This document shows, one piece after another, positions 25,695 to 34,510 of a stretch of DNA of 64,000 nt. Each line of letters opens with the position of its first letter. The stretch's first letter is position 1. A program made the translations under genes and the position numbers. The DNA is taken from NCBI GenBank assembly GCA_963819685.1, contig CAWFXI010000007.1, positions 496,001 to 560,000 on the forward strand, read 5' to 3'. Below the pieces are notes generated by a model. The model was given only the letters and a program-made list of their open reading frames with translations. It searched no databases and had not been told where the DNA came from. Origin of the DNA: CAIUGU01 sp963819685 (GTDB lineage Bacteria > Pseudomonadota > Gammaproteobacteria > Steroidobacterales > Steroidobacteraceae).

Positions 25695-26444
25695 ATGAGA
25701 CTATCGTCCAGAGTGCGCTTGTTGCTGGGGTTCATGACGGTGGTTCCCCCGGTGTTGCTGTGGCTGGGAGGACAGTCGATCGCCGCCGTGATCGTGCTGC
25801 TCCTGCTGCAACTGCCACTCATCTTTGGCACGCTGAATCCTCACTCGACACTGTTTGGTCCCGTGCTGCGAAATCTGCCAACCGACGATCCGATCGTCTG
25901 GTTGACGATCGATGACGGACCCTCCGTCGACACCCTGGCGCTGCTCGATCTGCTTGCTCTGCATCGTGCCAGAGCGACTTTCTTTCTGGTGGCAGATCGC
26001 GCTGCGCAGCGGCCCGACCTGGTTCGGGCGATCAGGCAGCGAGGCCATGAGATCGGCAATCACAGCACGACCCATCCTGCAGCCTGGTTCTGGGCCCTGT
26101 CGCCCGACCGCATCGCCAGCGAGATTGGTAACGCCCAGCGGACGCTAACGGCCTTGTCGGGATTGCCGCCGCGGTGGTTCCGCGCCGTGGTGGGACATGC
26201 CAACCCCTTCGTTGCCCCTGTCCTGGCCGAGCATGGGCTGACGCGAGTGTCATGGTCTGCTCGCGGCTACGACGCTGTCAGCGGCGATGTTGCCCGGGTG
26301 GTCGCAAGACTCACAGAAGGCCTGAAACCGGGCGCGATCATTCTGTTGCACGAGGGCGCGGAGCATGGTCACTCTGTCGCCATCATCCGCGGGGTCCTGG
26401 AAGCGGCGACCGCGCGAGGTCTGCGAGCCGTGCTTCCAGCCTGA
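25695..26444 (+). CDS. Polysaccharide deacetylase (NodB-like), membrane-anchored
   Basis: Two N-terminal hydrophobic segments (about residues 8-45) precede a NodB domain. The metal and catalytic motif LTIDDGP (about residue 70), the H-x3-H motif in GHEIGNHSTTHP and the closing ILLHEG motif are visible. Such enzymes remove N- or O-acetyl groups from sugars. It is next to the pigment genes and may act on a sugar attached to the polyene, but this is inference. The 3' end converges with the methyltransferase gene, with a GATGCAAAA motif in the 23-bp gap. Confidence 0.8.
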   Translation: MRLSSRVRLLLGFMTVVPPVLLWLGGQSIAAVIVLLLLQLPLIFGTLNPHSTLFGPVLRNLPTDDPIVWLTIDDGPSVDTLALLDLLALHRARATFFLVADRAAQRPDLVRAIRQRGHEIGNHSTTHPAAWFWALSPDRIASEIGNAQRTLTALSGLPPRWFRAVVGHANPFVAPVLAEHGLTRVSWSARGYDAVSGDVARVVARLTEGLKPGAIILLHEGAEHGHSVAIIRGVLEAATARGLRAVLPA

Positions 26445-26467
26445 GTCCAGGGGATGCAAAACGCTAT

Positions 26468-27124
26468 CTATCTTCGCCGAGCCACGATCAGCCAGTTGTT
26501 GAAAGGAGTGTTGCCCCATAAGGGCGTGAACTCCGCCACAAGTCCGTGGGCGGAGAGCTGATCGCGCAGCAAATCCCGCGTCGGATAGGCGCGGGGTGCA
26601 GCATTCATCCAGCGGACGGCACGGGCCAGATAGTCGGCAGCCCGTGTCACGCGAGTGCGCCAACTGGCATCCTGAAGGCCGGTACGAATGATCAGACAGC
26701 CCGTGGCTGTCACACAGGCTGCAGCCTGGCCGAGGAATACCGGCAGGCGTTCGGGCGACAAAAACTGCAGCATGTCGAGAACGGCCACACTGCCCCGATG
26801 CGACGGAAATCCCTGGGCCAGGTCAACCACATCGAATTGAGTCATCGCGAGCCCGGCACGTGTGGCCGCCGCTCTGGCCAATGTGATTTTGGCGGCATCA
26901 TTGTCGACACCGCGATACTGCAGTGTCAGACCGCTGGCAGTGCAATAGTGGGGCAGCAGGCCAATGCCGCAGCCCAGATCCAGCAGCGGCGTATCCGCTG
27001 CATCGAGAGCGCTCACCACTGCAGCATAAAGCGGGTCGGTAGAGAGCTTCGATCTGGCGTAGTAGTAGTGCCATCGACTCGGTAAAAACTGCCGGGAGAT
27101 TGCTTCAAGCCGCGCAGAGTCCAA
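26468..27124 (-). CDS. Class I SAM-dependent methyltransferase, aryl-polyene cluster type
   Basis: The 218 residues contain the SAM-binding motif LLDLGCGIGLLPHYC, an acidic second motif (YRGVDNDAAK) and the FDVVDLAQGFP segment. The N-terminus FLPSRWHYYYARSKLSTDP is typical of methyltransferases in aryl polyene clusters (compare ApeB), where they methylate the aromatic head. The start is TTG 27124 after a GGGGGG-rich site. It diverges from the ketosynthase gene, with 135 bp between them that probably hold both promoters. Confidence 0.75.
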   Translation of the reverse strand: MDSARLEAISRQFLPSRWHYYYARSKLSTDPLYAAVVSALDAADTPLLDLGCGIGLLPHYCTASGLTLQYRGVDNDAAKITLARAAATRAGLAMTQFDVVDLAQGFPSHRGSVAVLDMLQFLSPERLPVFLGQAAACVTATGCLIIRTGLQDASWRTRVTRAADYLARAVRWMNAAPRAYPTRDLLRDQLSAHGLVAEFTPLWGNTPFNNWLIVARRR

Positions 27125-27259
27125 ATCAGGCCCCCCATCAAGGTGACAGACCTCAACCGCTTGCTATTCCGGAGCGGCGTTCGAGATCATTAGGAACGTC
27201 GCTGCCGTGCAGACATTGCTGCCGGCCGTCCCGCTTAGAGTATCCCGCAAAAGGTCCGC

Positions 27260-28438
27260 ATGCAGCCATTGAGCGTCAGCCACTTCACCGCCGTCTGCGC
27301 GGCGGGTCATGGGACAGCCGCGCTGTGGGACTCATTGCTTGCCGGGCGCTCAGGGCTGACTCCCAACGACTTTCCGTATGTGTCCTTGTCCACCCATATC
27401 GGCCGGGTTCGCGGACTCGAGGACTCGCCGTTGCCCAAGGCGTTTACGGCCTGGGACTGCCGCAATAACCGGCTTGCGTTGGCTGCCTTGCAGCAGGATG
27501 GCTTACAGGACGCAGTTGTGCGGCTGCGAGAACGCCATGGACCCAAGCGCGTCGCGATTGTACTGGGGACTTCGACCGCCAGCATCGGCAGCACCGAAGA
27601 AGCCTACCGGCTGCGCTCGAACGACGTCGAACTGCCTGCGAGCCCGTCCGGACCGATCGTCCATTCGCCCAGCTCACTGGTGGATTTCGTGCAGCACTAT
27701 CTGCGTCTCGAGGGACCGGCCTTCAGCGTCTCGACAGCCTGCTCGTCCAGCGCACGGGTGTTCGGCTGTGCAGAGAGGCTGCTCTCGCTCGGTCTCGCCG
27801 ATGCCGTCCTCGTGGGCGGCGCGGATACGCTCTGCCAGTCGGTGCTGTACGGATTCAATTCGCTCGAACTCGTGTCGCCGCTGCCGTGCCGACCGTTCGA
27901 TGTCGAACGCCAGGGTTTGAGTATTGGCGAAGGCGCCGGTTTCGCGATCCTGGAGCGAGGGACAGACGCGGAAATCGTCTTTGCAGGTCACGGCGAAACG
28001 TGCGACGCCTGGCACATGTCCAGTCCGCACCCGGAAGGCCTGGGTGCGCGACGGGCGATGGAAAACGCGCTTGAATGTGCAGGTCTCAGTCAGGCAGCGA
28101 TCGACTACGTAAACCTGCATGGCACCGCTACCCGCATCAATGACCAGGTCGAAGGCGAAGCCATGCTCAAACTGTTTGCCGAGCCGGTAGCCTGCAGCTC
28201 CGTGAAAGGCTGGACGGGACATACGCTGGGAGCGGCAGGGATTGTCGAAGCAGTCATCTCGATGCTGTGTCTGCAGCGCGGTCTGATTCCGGAGACGCTG
28301 AACTGCAGGGAAGTCGAACCGCGATTCAGTGATTATGTGCGTACGACCAGCGCACGGCAGCCACTTGAATTTGTCATGAGCAATTCGTTCGGGTTCGGTG
28401 GCAACAACTGCTCGTTGATCTTCGGGCGCAATGCTTGA
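27260..28438 (+). CDS. Beta-ketoacyl-ACP synthase, aryl-polyene type
   Basis: This enzyme elongates acyl-ACP by Claisen condensation. The catalytic triad is intact: Cys161 in STACSSSARVFG, His288 in HGTATRIND and His321 in WTGHTLGAAG. The 392 residues are FabF-like. Together with the following chain-length factor it resembles the ApeO-ApeC ketosynthase heterodimer that extends an aryl starter into a polyene. It overlaps the next gene by 4 nt. Confidence 0.88.
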   Translation: MQPLSVSHFTAVCAAGHGTAALWDSLLAGRSGLTPNDFPYVSLSTHIGRVRGLEDSPLPKAFTAWDCRNNRLALAALQQDGLQDAVVRLRERHGPKRVAIVLGTSTASIGSTEEAYRLRSNDVELPASPSGPIVHSPSSLVDFVQHYLRLEGPAFSVSTACSSSARVFGCAERLLSLGLADAVLVGGADTLCQSVLYGFNSLELVSPLPCRPFDVERQGLSIGEGAGFAILERGTDAEIVFAGHGETCDAWHMSSPHPEGLGARRAMENALECAGLSQAAIDYVNLHGTATRINDQVEGEAMLKLFAEPVACSSVKGWTGHTLGAAGIVEAVISMLCLQRGLIPETLNCREVEPRFSDYVRTTSARQPLEFVMSNSFGFGGNNCSLIFGRNA

Positions 28439-29220
28439 AGGTACAGGTCTACATCGAAGGGGTCGGCGTCTGGAGCCCGGGGCTGGAAGGCTGGAGCCAG
28501 GCACGGGCGGTTCTGGCAGGTGAAACCGGTTTTGATCCCGCGCCCGCGTCGCTGCCTGCGGCGGCCCTCCTGTCCGCGGCTGAACGTCGTCGCAGTCCCG
28601 CTACTGCAAAACTCGCCGTACAGGTGGCTGCAGAAGCGTGCGCCATGGCGGGCAGTGATCCGGCCCGCTTGCCATCGATCTTCACATCCAGTCATGGCGA
28701 CACAGAGATCACTGACTACATGTGTCGGGAGCTCAGCGCCAACGCAGCCGTTTCACCGACGAGGTTCCACAATTCCGTCCACAATGCCGCGAGTGGTTAC
28801 TGGACGATTGCCGCCCACGCCATGGAGAGCTCGATTGCAATCAGTGCGGGTGAGCGGTCGTTTGGCTACGGGCTGCTTGAGGCCGCGGCACAGGCTGTGA
28901 CGAGCGCCTCGCCCGTCTTGCTGGTCGCCTATGACCACGCGGCGCCCGCGCCATTGTCTGGTGTATGCGCCATTTCCCGAACCTTTGCCGTCGCGCTCGT
29001 TTTGAGCCCGTCGGCATCCGTTCGCAGTCTTGCAACGCTGCGGCTGTTGGCAGACACCGACAGCTCGCACGAAACGGGTCCACTGTCTCAGGAGTTGTTG
29101 GACCTGATCCGGGGCAACCCCGCCGCGCGATCATTGCTGCTGCTATCCTGCCTGGCGAGAAATGAGTCAACCGGCTTCGATCTACCGCCTTATCGCTGGG
29201 AATTGCTGCCTCGCAAATGA
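28435..29220 (+). CDS. Ketosynthase chain-length factor
   Basis: The 261 residues match the short N-terminal-type ketosynthase family (Ketoacyl-synt_2) seen as the non-catalytic partner in aryl polyene clusters (ApeC). The family motif FHNSVHNAASGYWTIAAH is present and the active-site Cys is absent, as expected. The protein covers only about two thirds of a full ketosynthase. TTG 28435 overlaps the ketosynthase stop and ATG of the next gene overlaps its own stop, so three genes are translationally coupled. Confidence 0.82.
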   Translation: MKVQVYIEGVGVWSPGLEGWSQARAVLAGETGFDPAPASLPAAALLSAAERRRSPATAKLAVQVAAEACAMAGSDPARLPSIFTSSHGDTEITDYMCRELSANAAVSPTRFHNSVHNAASGYWTIAAHAMESSIAISAGERSFGYGLLEAAAQAVTSASPVLLVAYDHAAPAPLSGVCAISRTFAVALVLSPSASVRSLATLRLLADTDSSHETGPLSQELLDLIRGNPAARSLLLLSCLARNESTGFDLPPYRWELLPRK

Positions 29221-30005
29221 GCGCGCTTCAACAGGACTTCGAATTGGAATCCCGACAGCCAGTCCGTGCACCGCTGACGCGCGACCAGCTTGCCGTGGTG
29301 ATTCCGGCGCGCAATGAGGTCCGCTCGTTGCGGGCCGTAGCCGAAGGGTGTCTGACTCAGGCGCGCAACGTCATTGTCGTCGATGATGCTTCGACCGATG
29401 CGACGCTTGCGGCCGTCTCGGACCTGCCCCTGACGGAGCTGCGCAGTGACGTGCACCTCGGCAAGGGCGGTGCACTTTCGCTGGGCTTTCACAAAGCGCT
29501 CGAACTCGGCGCGCAGGCCGTCATGACGCTGGATGGTGACGGCCAGCATGATTCGCGCGATATTCCTGCATTCCTCGCGATGGCACGGCAGCATCCCGGT
29601 GCATTGATCATTGGCGCCCGCACGCTGGCTCGCACCCACGCCCCCATTGCGCGCCGTTTCGCCAATCGCGTCGCCGATTTCTGGATTTCGCGGGCCGCCG
29701 GCATGGTCATTCGCGACAGTCAGTGCGGCCAGCGACTCTACCCGCGCGAACTGCTCGCGGCGGTCACGCCAAGCGTGGCGCCCGAGGATGGCTTCGTGTT
29801 TGAAAGTGAAATGCTGATCGAGGCTGCGTGGCAGGGGTTTGGTATTGTCGCTGTGCCTATCAAGGCCCGCTTCCCTGAGAATCTGCGCAGCAGTCATTTC
29901 CGGCCTGTTCGCGACATCTGGCGGATCACGCGCATGGTCGCTCGCAAGACCTTTTCGCCGGAGCGACCGCTGTCTTCGCGCGTCATGGATCGCGCCGTGG
30001 AATAG
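29217..30005 (+). CDS. Family 2 glycosyltransferase
   Basis: A GT-A fold is shown by AVVIPARNEVRSLRAV, the nucleotide-binding VIVVDDASTDATL and the metal-binding DGDGQHD. The C-terminal part FWISRAAGMVIRDSQCGQRLY is typical of the dolichyl-phosphate-mannose-synthase-like subgroup. Aryl polyene clusters often carry a glycosyltransferase fused to an acyltransferase; here it stands alone and the acyltransferase is encoded at 35.1 kb. It probably adds a sugar linker to the lipid, by inference from context. Confidence 0.8.
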   Translation: MSALQQDFELESRQPVRAPLTRDQLAVVIPARNEVRSLRAVAEGCLTQARNVIVVDDASTDATLAAVSDLPLTELRSDVHLGKGGALSLGFHKALELGAQAVMTLDGDGQHDSRDIPAFLAMARQHPGALIIGARTLARTHAPIARRFANRVADFWISRAAGMVIRDSQCGQRLYPRELLAAVTPSVAPEDGFVFESEMLIEAAWQGFGIVAVPIKARFPENLRSSHFRPVRDIWRITRMVARKTFSPERPLSSRVMDRAVE

Positions 30006-30025
30006 CAGACAATGAGAACATTCGC

Positions 30026-30869
30026 ATGAAGATCTATTCCTGGAACGTCAACGGCATTCGCGCGGTGTTGAGGAAGGGGGAGTTCCAGCGGTTTCTGGCA
30101 AGCCATCAGCCCGACATCCTCTGCCTGCAGGAAACCAAGGCCGAGCGGGGGCAGGTGGAAATCGATCTGCCGGACTACCACGAGTACTGGAACTCGGCGG
30201 CCAAGAAGGGCTACTCGGGCACGGCGATCTTCTCGCGCACCAAACCATTGGCTGTGATCAACGGCTTCCCCGAAGAGATCAACCAGCGGTACGGCTTCAC
30301 CGATGCCTTTGGCGACAGCCGCGATGAGGGCCGCATCATCGCCGCCGAGTTCCCGACGTTCTTCGTAGTCACCGTGTATACGCCCAATGCCAAGGATGAT
30401 CTCGGCCGCCTGCCATTGCGCTTCGAGCACTGGGATCCGGCGTTTCTGGCCTACTGCAAGCTGCTGGAGAAAAAGAAACCGGTAATCTTCTGTGGCGATC
30501 TCAACGTCGCGCACACGGAACTCGATCTCGCGAATCCCAAGCCCAATGTCGGCAAGAAGGGGTTTACCGACGAAGAGCGCAAGGGCTTCCAGAATTTCGT
30601 CGACGCCGGTTTCGTCGACACTTTCCGCCTCTTCAAGCAGGGCAACGGCTACTACACATGGTGGAGCCACTTCGCCAATTCACGGGCACGCAATGTGGGA
30701 TGGAGAATCGACTACGTGCTGGTCTCACCACAAGCTGCGCGCAGACGTGAAGGCCGCCGAGATTCATCCCGACATCCTGGGCAGCGATCATTGTCCGGTG
30801 AGCATCGAGCTGGCGAGTAGAAAGCGGCCGACTCTGTCGGCAAGGGGGCCTCACGGCAGGAAGGTCTGA
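30026..30869 (+). pseudogene. xthA: Exodeoxyribonuclease III, frameshifted near the C-terminus
   Basis: ExoIII-type AP endonuclease for base excision repair. The first 235 codons are intact: KIYSWNVNGIRA, the metal-binding Glu in LCLQETKAE, FCGDLNVAHTELDL and WRIDYVLVS. Near 30730 the match moves by one base to a frame reading LRADVKAAEIHPDILGSDHC, which carries the catalytic SDH motif. In the original frame translation would stop at 30820 without this histidine, so the enzyme would be inactive. In the shifted frame it runs on into the hairpin array and stops at 30869. One extra base explains the break; a sequence error is plausible. Confidence 0.85.
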
Positions 30870-31002
30870 CGACAAGTAGGCCTACCGGCAGGTCAGAGAA
30901 GAACGCCTGCATACATACAGGTTCCTATTCTGGCTTGCCGATAGGCCTTCCTGTCGCGTCGCGACCTAGTTGCCGTGAGGCCCACTTGCCGACAGAGTCG
31001 GC
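30827..31002. repeat. Array of small covarying hairpins between convergent genes (array B)
   Basis: Eight hairpins with 6-nt linkers form a mirrored array. Left: GCCGAC-TCT-GTCGGC (30827-30841), GCC-TCAC-GGC (30848), GTC-TGAC-GAC (30864), GCC-TACC-GGC (30880-30889), linkers AAGGGG, AGGAAG, AAGTAG. Centre: a longer imperfect stem with CCTG/CAGG (30906-30921). Right: GCC-GATA-GGC (30937), GTCGC-GTC-GCGAC (30953), GCC-GTGA-GGC (30972), GCCGAC-AGA-GTCGGC (30988-31002), linkers CTTCCT, CTAGTT, CCACTT. The outer hairpins are exact reverse complements. It lies between xthA and the ketoreductase gene, which converge. Confidence 0.87.
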
Positions 31003-31012
31003 CGGTTTCTCT

Positions 31013-31735
31013 TCAGGCCATCCCCCCATTCACCCCCACAATCTGCCCCGACACGTAGCTGGCGGCGTCGGACACGAGAAACGCCACGACGGCTGCGACT
31101 TCTTCGGGACGGCCTTTGCGGCCCATCGGCACCCTCTCCTTCACCTGCGCGGCGTCGAAGAGGTCTTCGGTCATGGTGCCTGCAATGATTCCGGGAGAGA
31201 CGATATTGGCCGTCACGCCGCGCGTTGCGACTTCCTTCGCCAGCGACAGCACCGCTCCTTGCAAGCCCGCTTTGGCGGCGGCGTAGTTTGCCTGGCCACG
31301 ATTGCCCATCTGGCCGGCGATTGAGGACAGAGCCACTACTCGTCCCCATCGTGTCCGCAGCATCGGTAACAACAATGGCTTCGTGACGTTGAAAAAGCCG
31401 TGCAACGACACATCGATGACCTGATGCCAGTTCTCGTCACTCATGCCTGCCATCGGCCCATCCAGATGGATGCCGGCGCAGTGCACGATGATCTGAATGG
31501 GTTCGACTGCAACCAGTGCATTCATTGCAGCAAGCGTGGCTGCTGCGTCGGTGACATCGAATGCCACGGAATCCGCCGAACCGCCCGCCTCCCTGATTCC
31601 GGCAGCAATGGCAGCGGCGCGATCCAGATGGGAATTGGCATGCACGTAAACATGGATGCCTGCGCTGGCCAGCTGTCGCGCACATTCACTGCCGATATCG
31701 CCGCTGCCACCCGTGATCAGTGCTCGTCGCATCAT
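31013..31735 (-). CDS. 3-oxoacyl-ACP reductase (FabG-like), aryl-polyene type
   Basis: This is a short-chain dehydrogenase of 240 residues that reduces the beta-keto group using NADPH. TGGSGDIG (residues 8-15) binds the cofactor, and the catalytic set Ser138, Tyr151 and Lys155 lies in ALSSIAG and ANYAAAKAG. It corresponds to ApeQ of the aryl polyene pathway. It is last in an eight-gene minus-strand operon and overlaps the preceding gene by 4 nt. Confidence 0.88.
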   Translation of the reverse strand: MMRRALITGGSGDIGSECARQLASAGIHVYVHANSHLDRAAAIAAGIREAGGSADSVAFDVTDAAATLAAMNALVAVEPIQIIVHCAGIHLDGPMAGMSDENWHQVIDVSLHGFFNVTKPLLLPMLRTRWGRVVALSSIAGQMGNRGQANYAAAKAGLQGAVLSLAKEVATRGVTANIVSPGIIAGTMTEDLFDAAQVKERVPMGRKGRPEEVAAVVAFLVSDAASYVSGQIVGVNGGMA

Positions 31736-32181
31736 GTGCTCCTGCGAAACGCGACCGTTGCGCGGCCGGTCGCGAGGTGCTGGCCTTCCCGGCTGACAGT
31801 GAACTCATACTGGGAAGCGGCATCACTCGCATGAACGCGCTGTGCGTGGACTTCCAGGACACCAGTCGGCTCGACTGTGGCAGCGCTAAGCTGGACGTCT
31901 CGCAAGGCAACCAGCAATCCGGGTTGCGCCCCCAGACCTGCGGCGTTTGCAATCAGGCCGCCATGAACGGCCATGGCCTGTGCACCGTATTCACATAGAT
32001 GAACTGCCGACAGTCGGCCGTGGTGCCGCAGTGGATTCTCTGGTGACGCATGGCTGCGAGTCATGCACACGATCATATCCGGCGTCGACTCCCGCACGGA
32101 GTCCAGCAGGCACATCGTGCCTTGATGGGGAATCAGCGCTTCGATCTGCTCCCGGTTGGCTGGCAGGTTGTCAATGTGCAT
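31732..32181 (-). CDS. Hotdog-fold 3-hydroxyacyl-ACP dehydratase, ApeP-like
   Basis: The 149 residues show the FabZ-like hotdog pattern, with the active-site region ALIPHQGTMCLLDSVRE (His19) and the helix HLCEYGAQAMAVHGGL. In the E. coli aryl polyene system ApeP pairs with ApeI as a heterodimeric dehydratase. The ApeI-like partner is at 36.0 kb in the same operon. ATG 32181 is preferred because it gives the normal N-terminus; it overlaps the MMPL gene by 11 nt. Confidence 0.78.
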   Translation of the reverse strand: MHIDNLPANREQIEALIPHQGTMCLLDSVRESTPDMIVCMTRSHASPENPLRHHGRLSAVHLCEYGAQAMAVHGGLIANAAGLGAQPGLLVALRDVQLSAATVEPTGVLEVHAQRVHASDAASQYEFTVSREGQHLATGRATVAFRRST

Positions 32182-34510
32182 GCGTAATCCCCTGGGTATC
32201 TGTGTGGCGTGCCAGTAGCGCAAGCACAAATCCGAGCGTCACGCCGAGCGATACCGTAAAGCCAATCGCCCTGAGCACCGGCATCTGCGACAGCAACAGC
32301 AGCGCGAAGGCCCCGAGTGTAGACACCCAGCACACCATCACCGAGTAGCGGGTGCGCAGAGCGTGATTGCTGGTCGATTCGCTGCGATTGAAGAACAGCC
32401 CGTAGTCGAACGACAACCCTCCTACGAGCAATAGTGAAACGACGTGAAACAGCGTCAGCGGTATTCCCGCCAGATTGAGCAGTGAGACCGTCGCCGCGAG
32501 TGTGGCCAGCACGGGCAGCAAAACAGATAGTGTGGCGCGCCACCGGAGCTGTACCAGCATGACTCCGGCTATGACGACGAGCGCGAACGCGAGCGCCGCC
32601 AGAGCAAGAGTCCGATACCTTGCAATCAGGTTCTCGGCGATGGTCTTCAGGTCGAGCACGACAATGTCGGTACCCGCAGCGTGCGCCCAGTCGGCAAGAC
32701 GCCCGGCATCCCTGACATCGGTCAGGGTAACGAGGGCGATCGCTTCATCCGGCTTTGTCAGCAATACAGCATTCAGGCGATCAGCCAGCGGTGTTCCCTT
32801 AAGCGCTTCGGGCGTCAGCGGTGAGAGCTGGCGACTGGCATCCACATCGCCAATAAAGGCTTCGAATGCGTCTTCGCGAAAAGGCAGCTCCGTGAGAGCA
32901 GCTTGCAACTGCTGCCGCAGCTGTGCCGCCGCGGGCAGCTGGCTCTGGGTTTGCTGCTGGCGCCTGACGCTGGGGAGCAGCCGGCTCGGCGATTCGAAGC
33001 CGCCAATCACGTTGTCGGTCACCAGGCGCTCCAGGTCACTGCGGAGGGATTCATCTCTCTGCAGAACCGCTTGCTGGTCAGTCCCCCGAATGGCAATGAG
33101 ATACCGCAAATCCGGTGCGCCCAGTTCGCTGCGCAGCCGGGTATCCAGATCCTGCAACCCCTGTGGAACCGGCGTAAGTCCAGAAAGTTCGTTGCTCCAT
33201 AGGGAGCGCGGCGACGCCACCAGTACTGCAACTGCGAGGAGCAGCACGATGGCAGGGAGCCAGGGGATACGCGGCAGACGATCGACAGCTGCCAGCCATG
33301 AGGGCGGCGATCGGGACTGCTGACTTGCGACCAGACACGGCAATACCCACCTGATCACTGCACCGGTCGCAATCAATCCGCACACAGTAAACGTGCCGAG
33401 CTGTGTAAGTCCGGTGAAGCCGGTCATGATCAGCGCGAGATAGGCGATGCATGTCGTGATGATACTGAGCCGCAGCGTGGGCCAGATGGTTTCAAGCGTT
33501 TGCCCGGGATCGGTTTGCCTGTCGAGATGCAGCATCAGATGCACGGGATAGTCCATTGCGACACCCAGCAGCGTGAATCCAAATGCCAGTGTAATGCCGT
33601 GCACGGACGGATAGAGCCACACGACGCCGACAATGGCTGCCAGGCTGGTGGTTGCCAGGCTCAAGAGTCCCAGCAGCGTGTGGCGAATCGAACGCAGGAC
33701 AAGCAACAGGAATAGAACGGATCCCGCGCCCGCGAGCGTGCCGAGCAGTGTGATGTCCTTTCTGACGGACTGTTCGAGCAACACCGTAAACGCACCGGGT
33801 CCGGTGACTGAAAACTGCAGACCGCCGGTTGGGTCGACTTCATGAACGGTACGCGTCAAAGCTGCGATCGCCAGCCGCTGCTGATCCGCGTCGAAGCCGG
33901 CAGCGGCTGTCTGCAGATACAGCAGCGCCTGCTGGCCGTCACTCGAGAACCACACACCATCGACCAGCTGAGGTTCCCGAGCCGGCAGCCAGGCCTCCAG
34001 AATGGCCTGCAATTCGCCCGATGGGTCTCTCAACAGCAAATCCTCTACAACCGCTCCGGCCGGCGAGCCGAGTTCGACGAGGCGCGCCTCAAGTTCAGCA
34101 TGGAGCGCGTCCGTTGCACAGGCGCAGCCCGATGGTCTTGGACTGAGAAGGTAACGGTAACGGAGCAGGAGTTCCTGGAGAGCAGGCTCCGATTGCAACG
34201 TGCCATTCTCCACTCGTGAGAAGACGGGATCGAGGCGCAAGAGATTCGCGATCCGTTCGCTGAATGCCGGCAAGGCTGCGGGGTCAGCTCCTGAAAGCGC
34301 GACCAGCAGCGCTCGGGTACCAGGTCCATCCTTCAGCTCGTCCAGCAGAATGCGCTCCTCGCTCGTCCGTGCGGCGGGGAGAAACAGGCGCAGATCGGCA
34401 TCGACATGCAGAGACCGGCCCACCAATGCTCCGCCGATGGCAACCAGAACCGCCCACAGGAATATCCATGGCCACTGTCGCCGGGTCGACGTGTTCCGAG
34501 GCCGCATCAC
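32171..34510 (-). CDS. MMPL/RND-family lipid exporter
   Basis: The 779-residue inner-membrane protein has about 12 hydrophobic helices in two repeats, each made of one helix, a large periplasmic domain and five helices (N-terminal FLWAVLVAIGGALVG; middle block GVAMDYPVHLMLHLDR with the family Asp). MMPL exporters move lipids through the inner membrane. In aryl polyene and xanthomonadin clusters this gene is thought to export the polyene lipid towards LolA-like carriers. It overlaps both neighbours (ATGA at the LolA-like gene). Confidence 0.82.
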   Translation of the reverse strand: MMRPRNTSTRRQWPWIFLWAVLVAIGGALVGRSLHVDADLRLFLPAARTSEERILLDELKDGPGTRALLVALSGADPAALPAFSERIANLLRLDPVFSRVENGTLQSEPALQELLLRYRYLLSPRPSGCACATDALHAELEARLVELGSPAGAVVEDLLLRDPSGELQAILEAWLPAREPQLVDGVWFSSDGQQALLYLQTAAAGFDADQQRLAIAALTRTVHEVDPTGGLQFSVTGPGAFTVLLEQSVRKDITLLGTLAGAGSVLFLLLVLRSIRHTLLGLLSLATTSLAAIVGVVWLYPSVHGITLAFGFTLLGVAMDYPVHLMLHLDRQTDPGQTLETIWPTLRLSIITTCIAYLALIMTGFTGLTQLGTFTVCGLIATGAVIRWVLPCLVASQQSRSPPSWLAAVDRLPRIPWLPAIVLLLAVAVLVASPRSLWSNELSGLTPVPQGLQDLDTRLRSELGAPDLRYLIAIRGTDQQAVLQRDESLRSDLERLVTDNVIGGFESPSRLLPSVRRQQQTQSQLPAAAQLRQQLQAALTELPFREDAFEAFIGDVDASRQLSPLTPEALKGTPLADRLNAVLLTKPDEAIALVTLTDVRDAGRLADWAHAAGTDIVVLDLKTIAENLIARYRTLALAALAFALVVIAGVMLVQLRWRATLSVLLPVLATLAATVSLLNLAGIPLTLFHVVSLLLVGGLSFDYGLFFNRSESTSNHALRTRYSVMVCWVSTLGAFALLLLSQMPVLRAIGFTVSLGVTLGFVLALLARHTDTQGITHAH

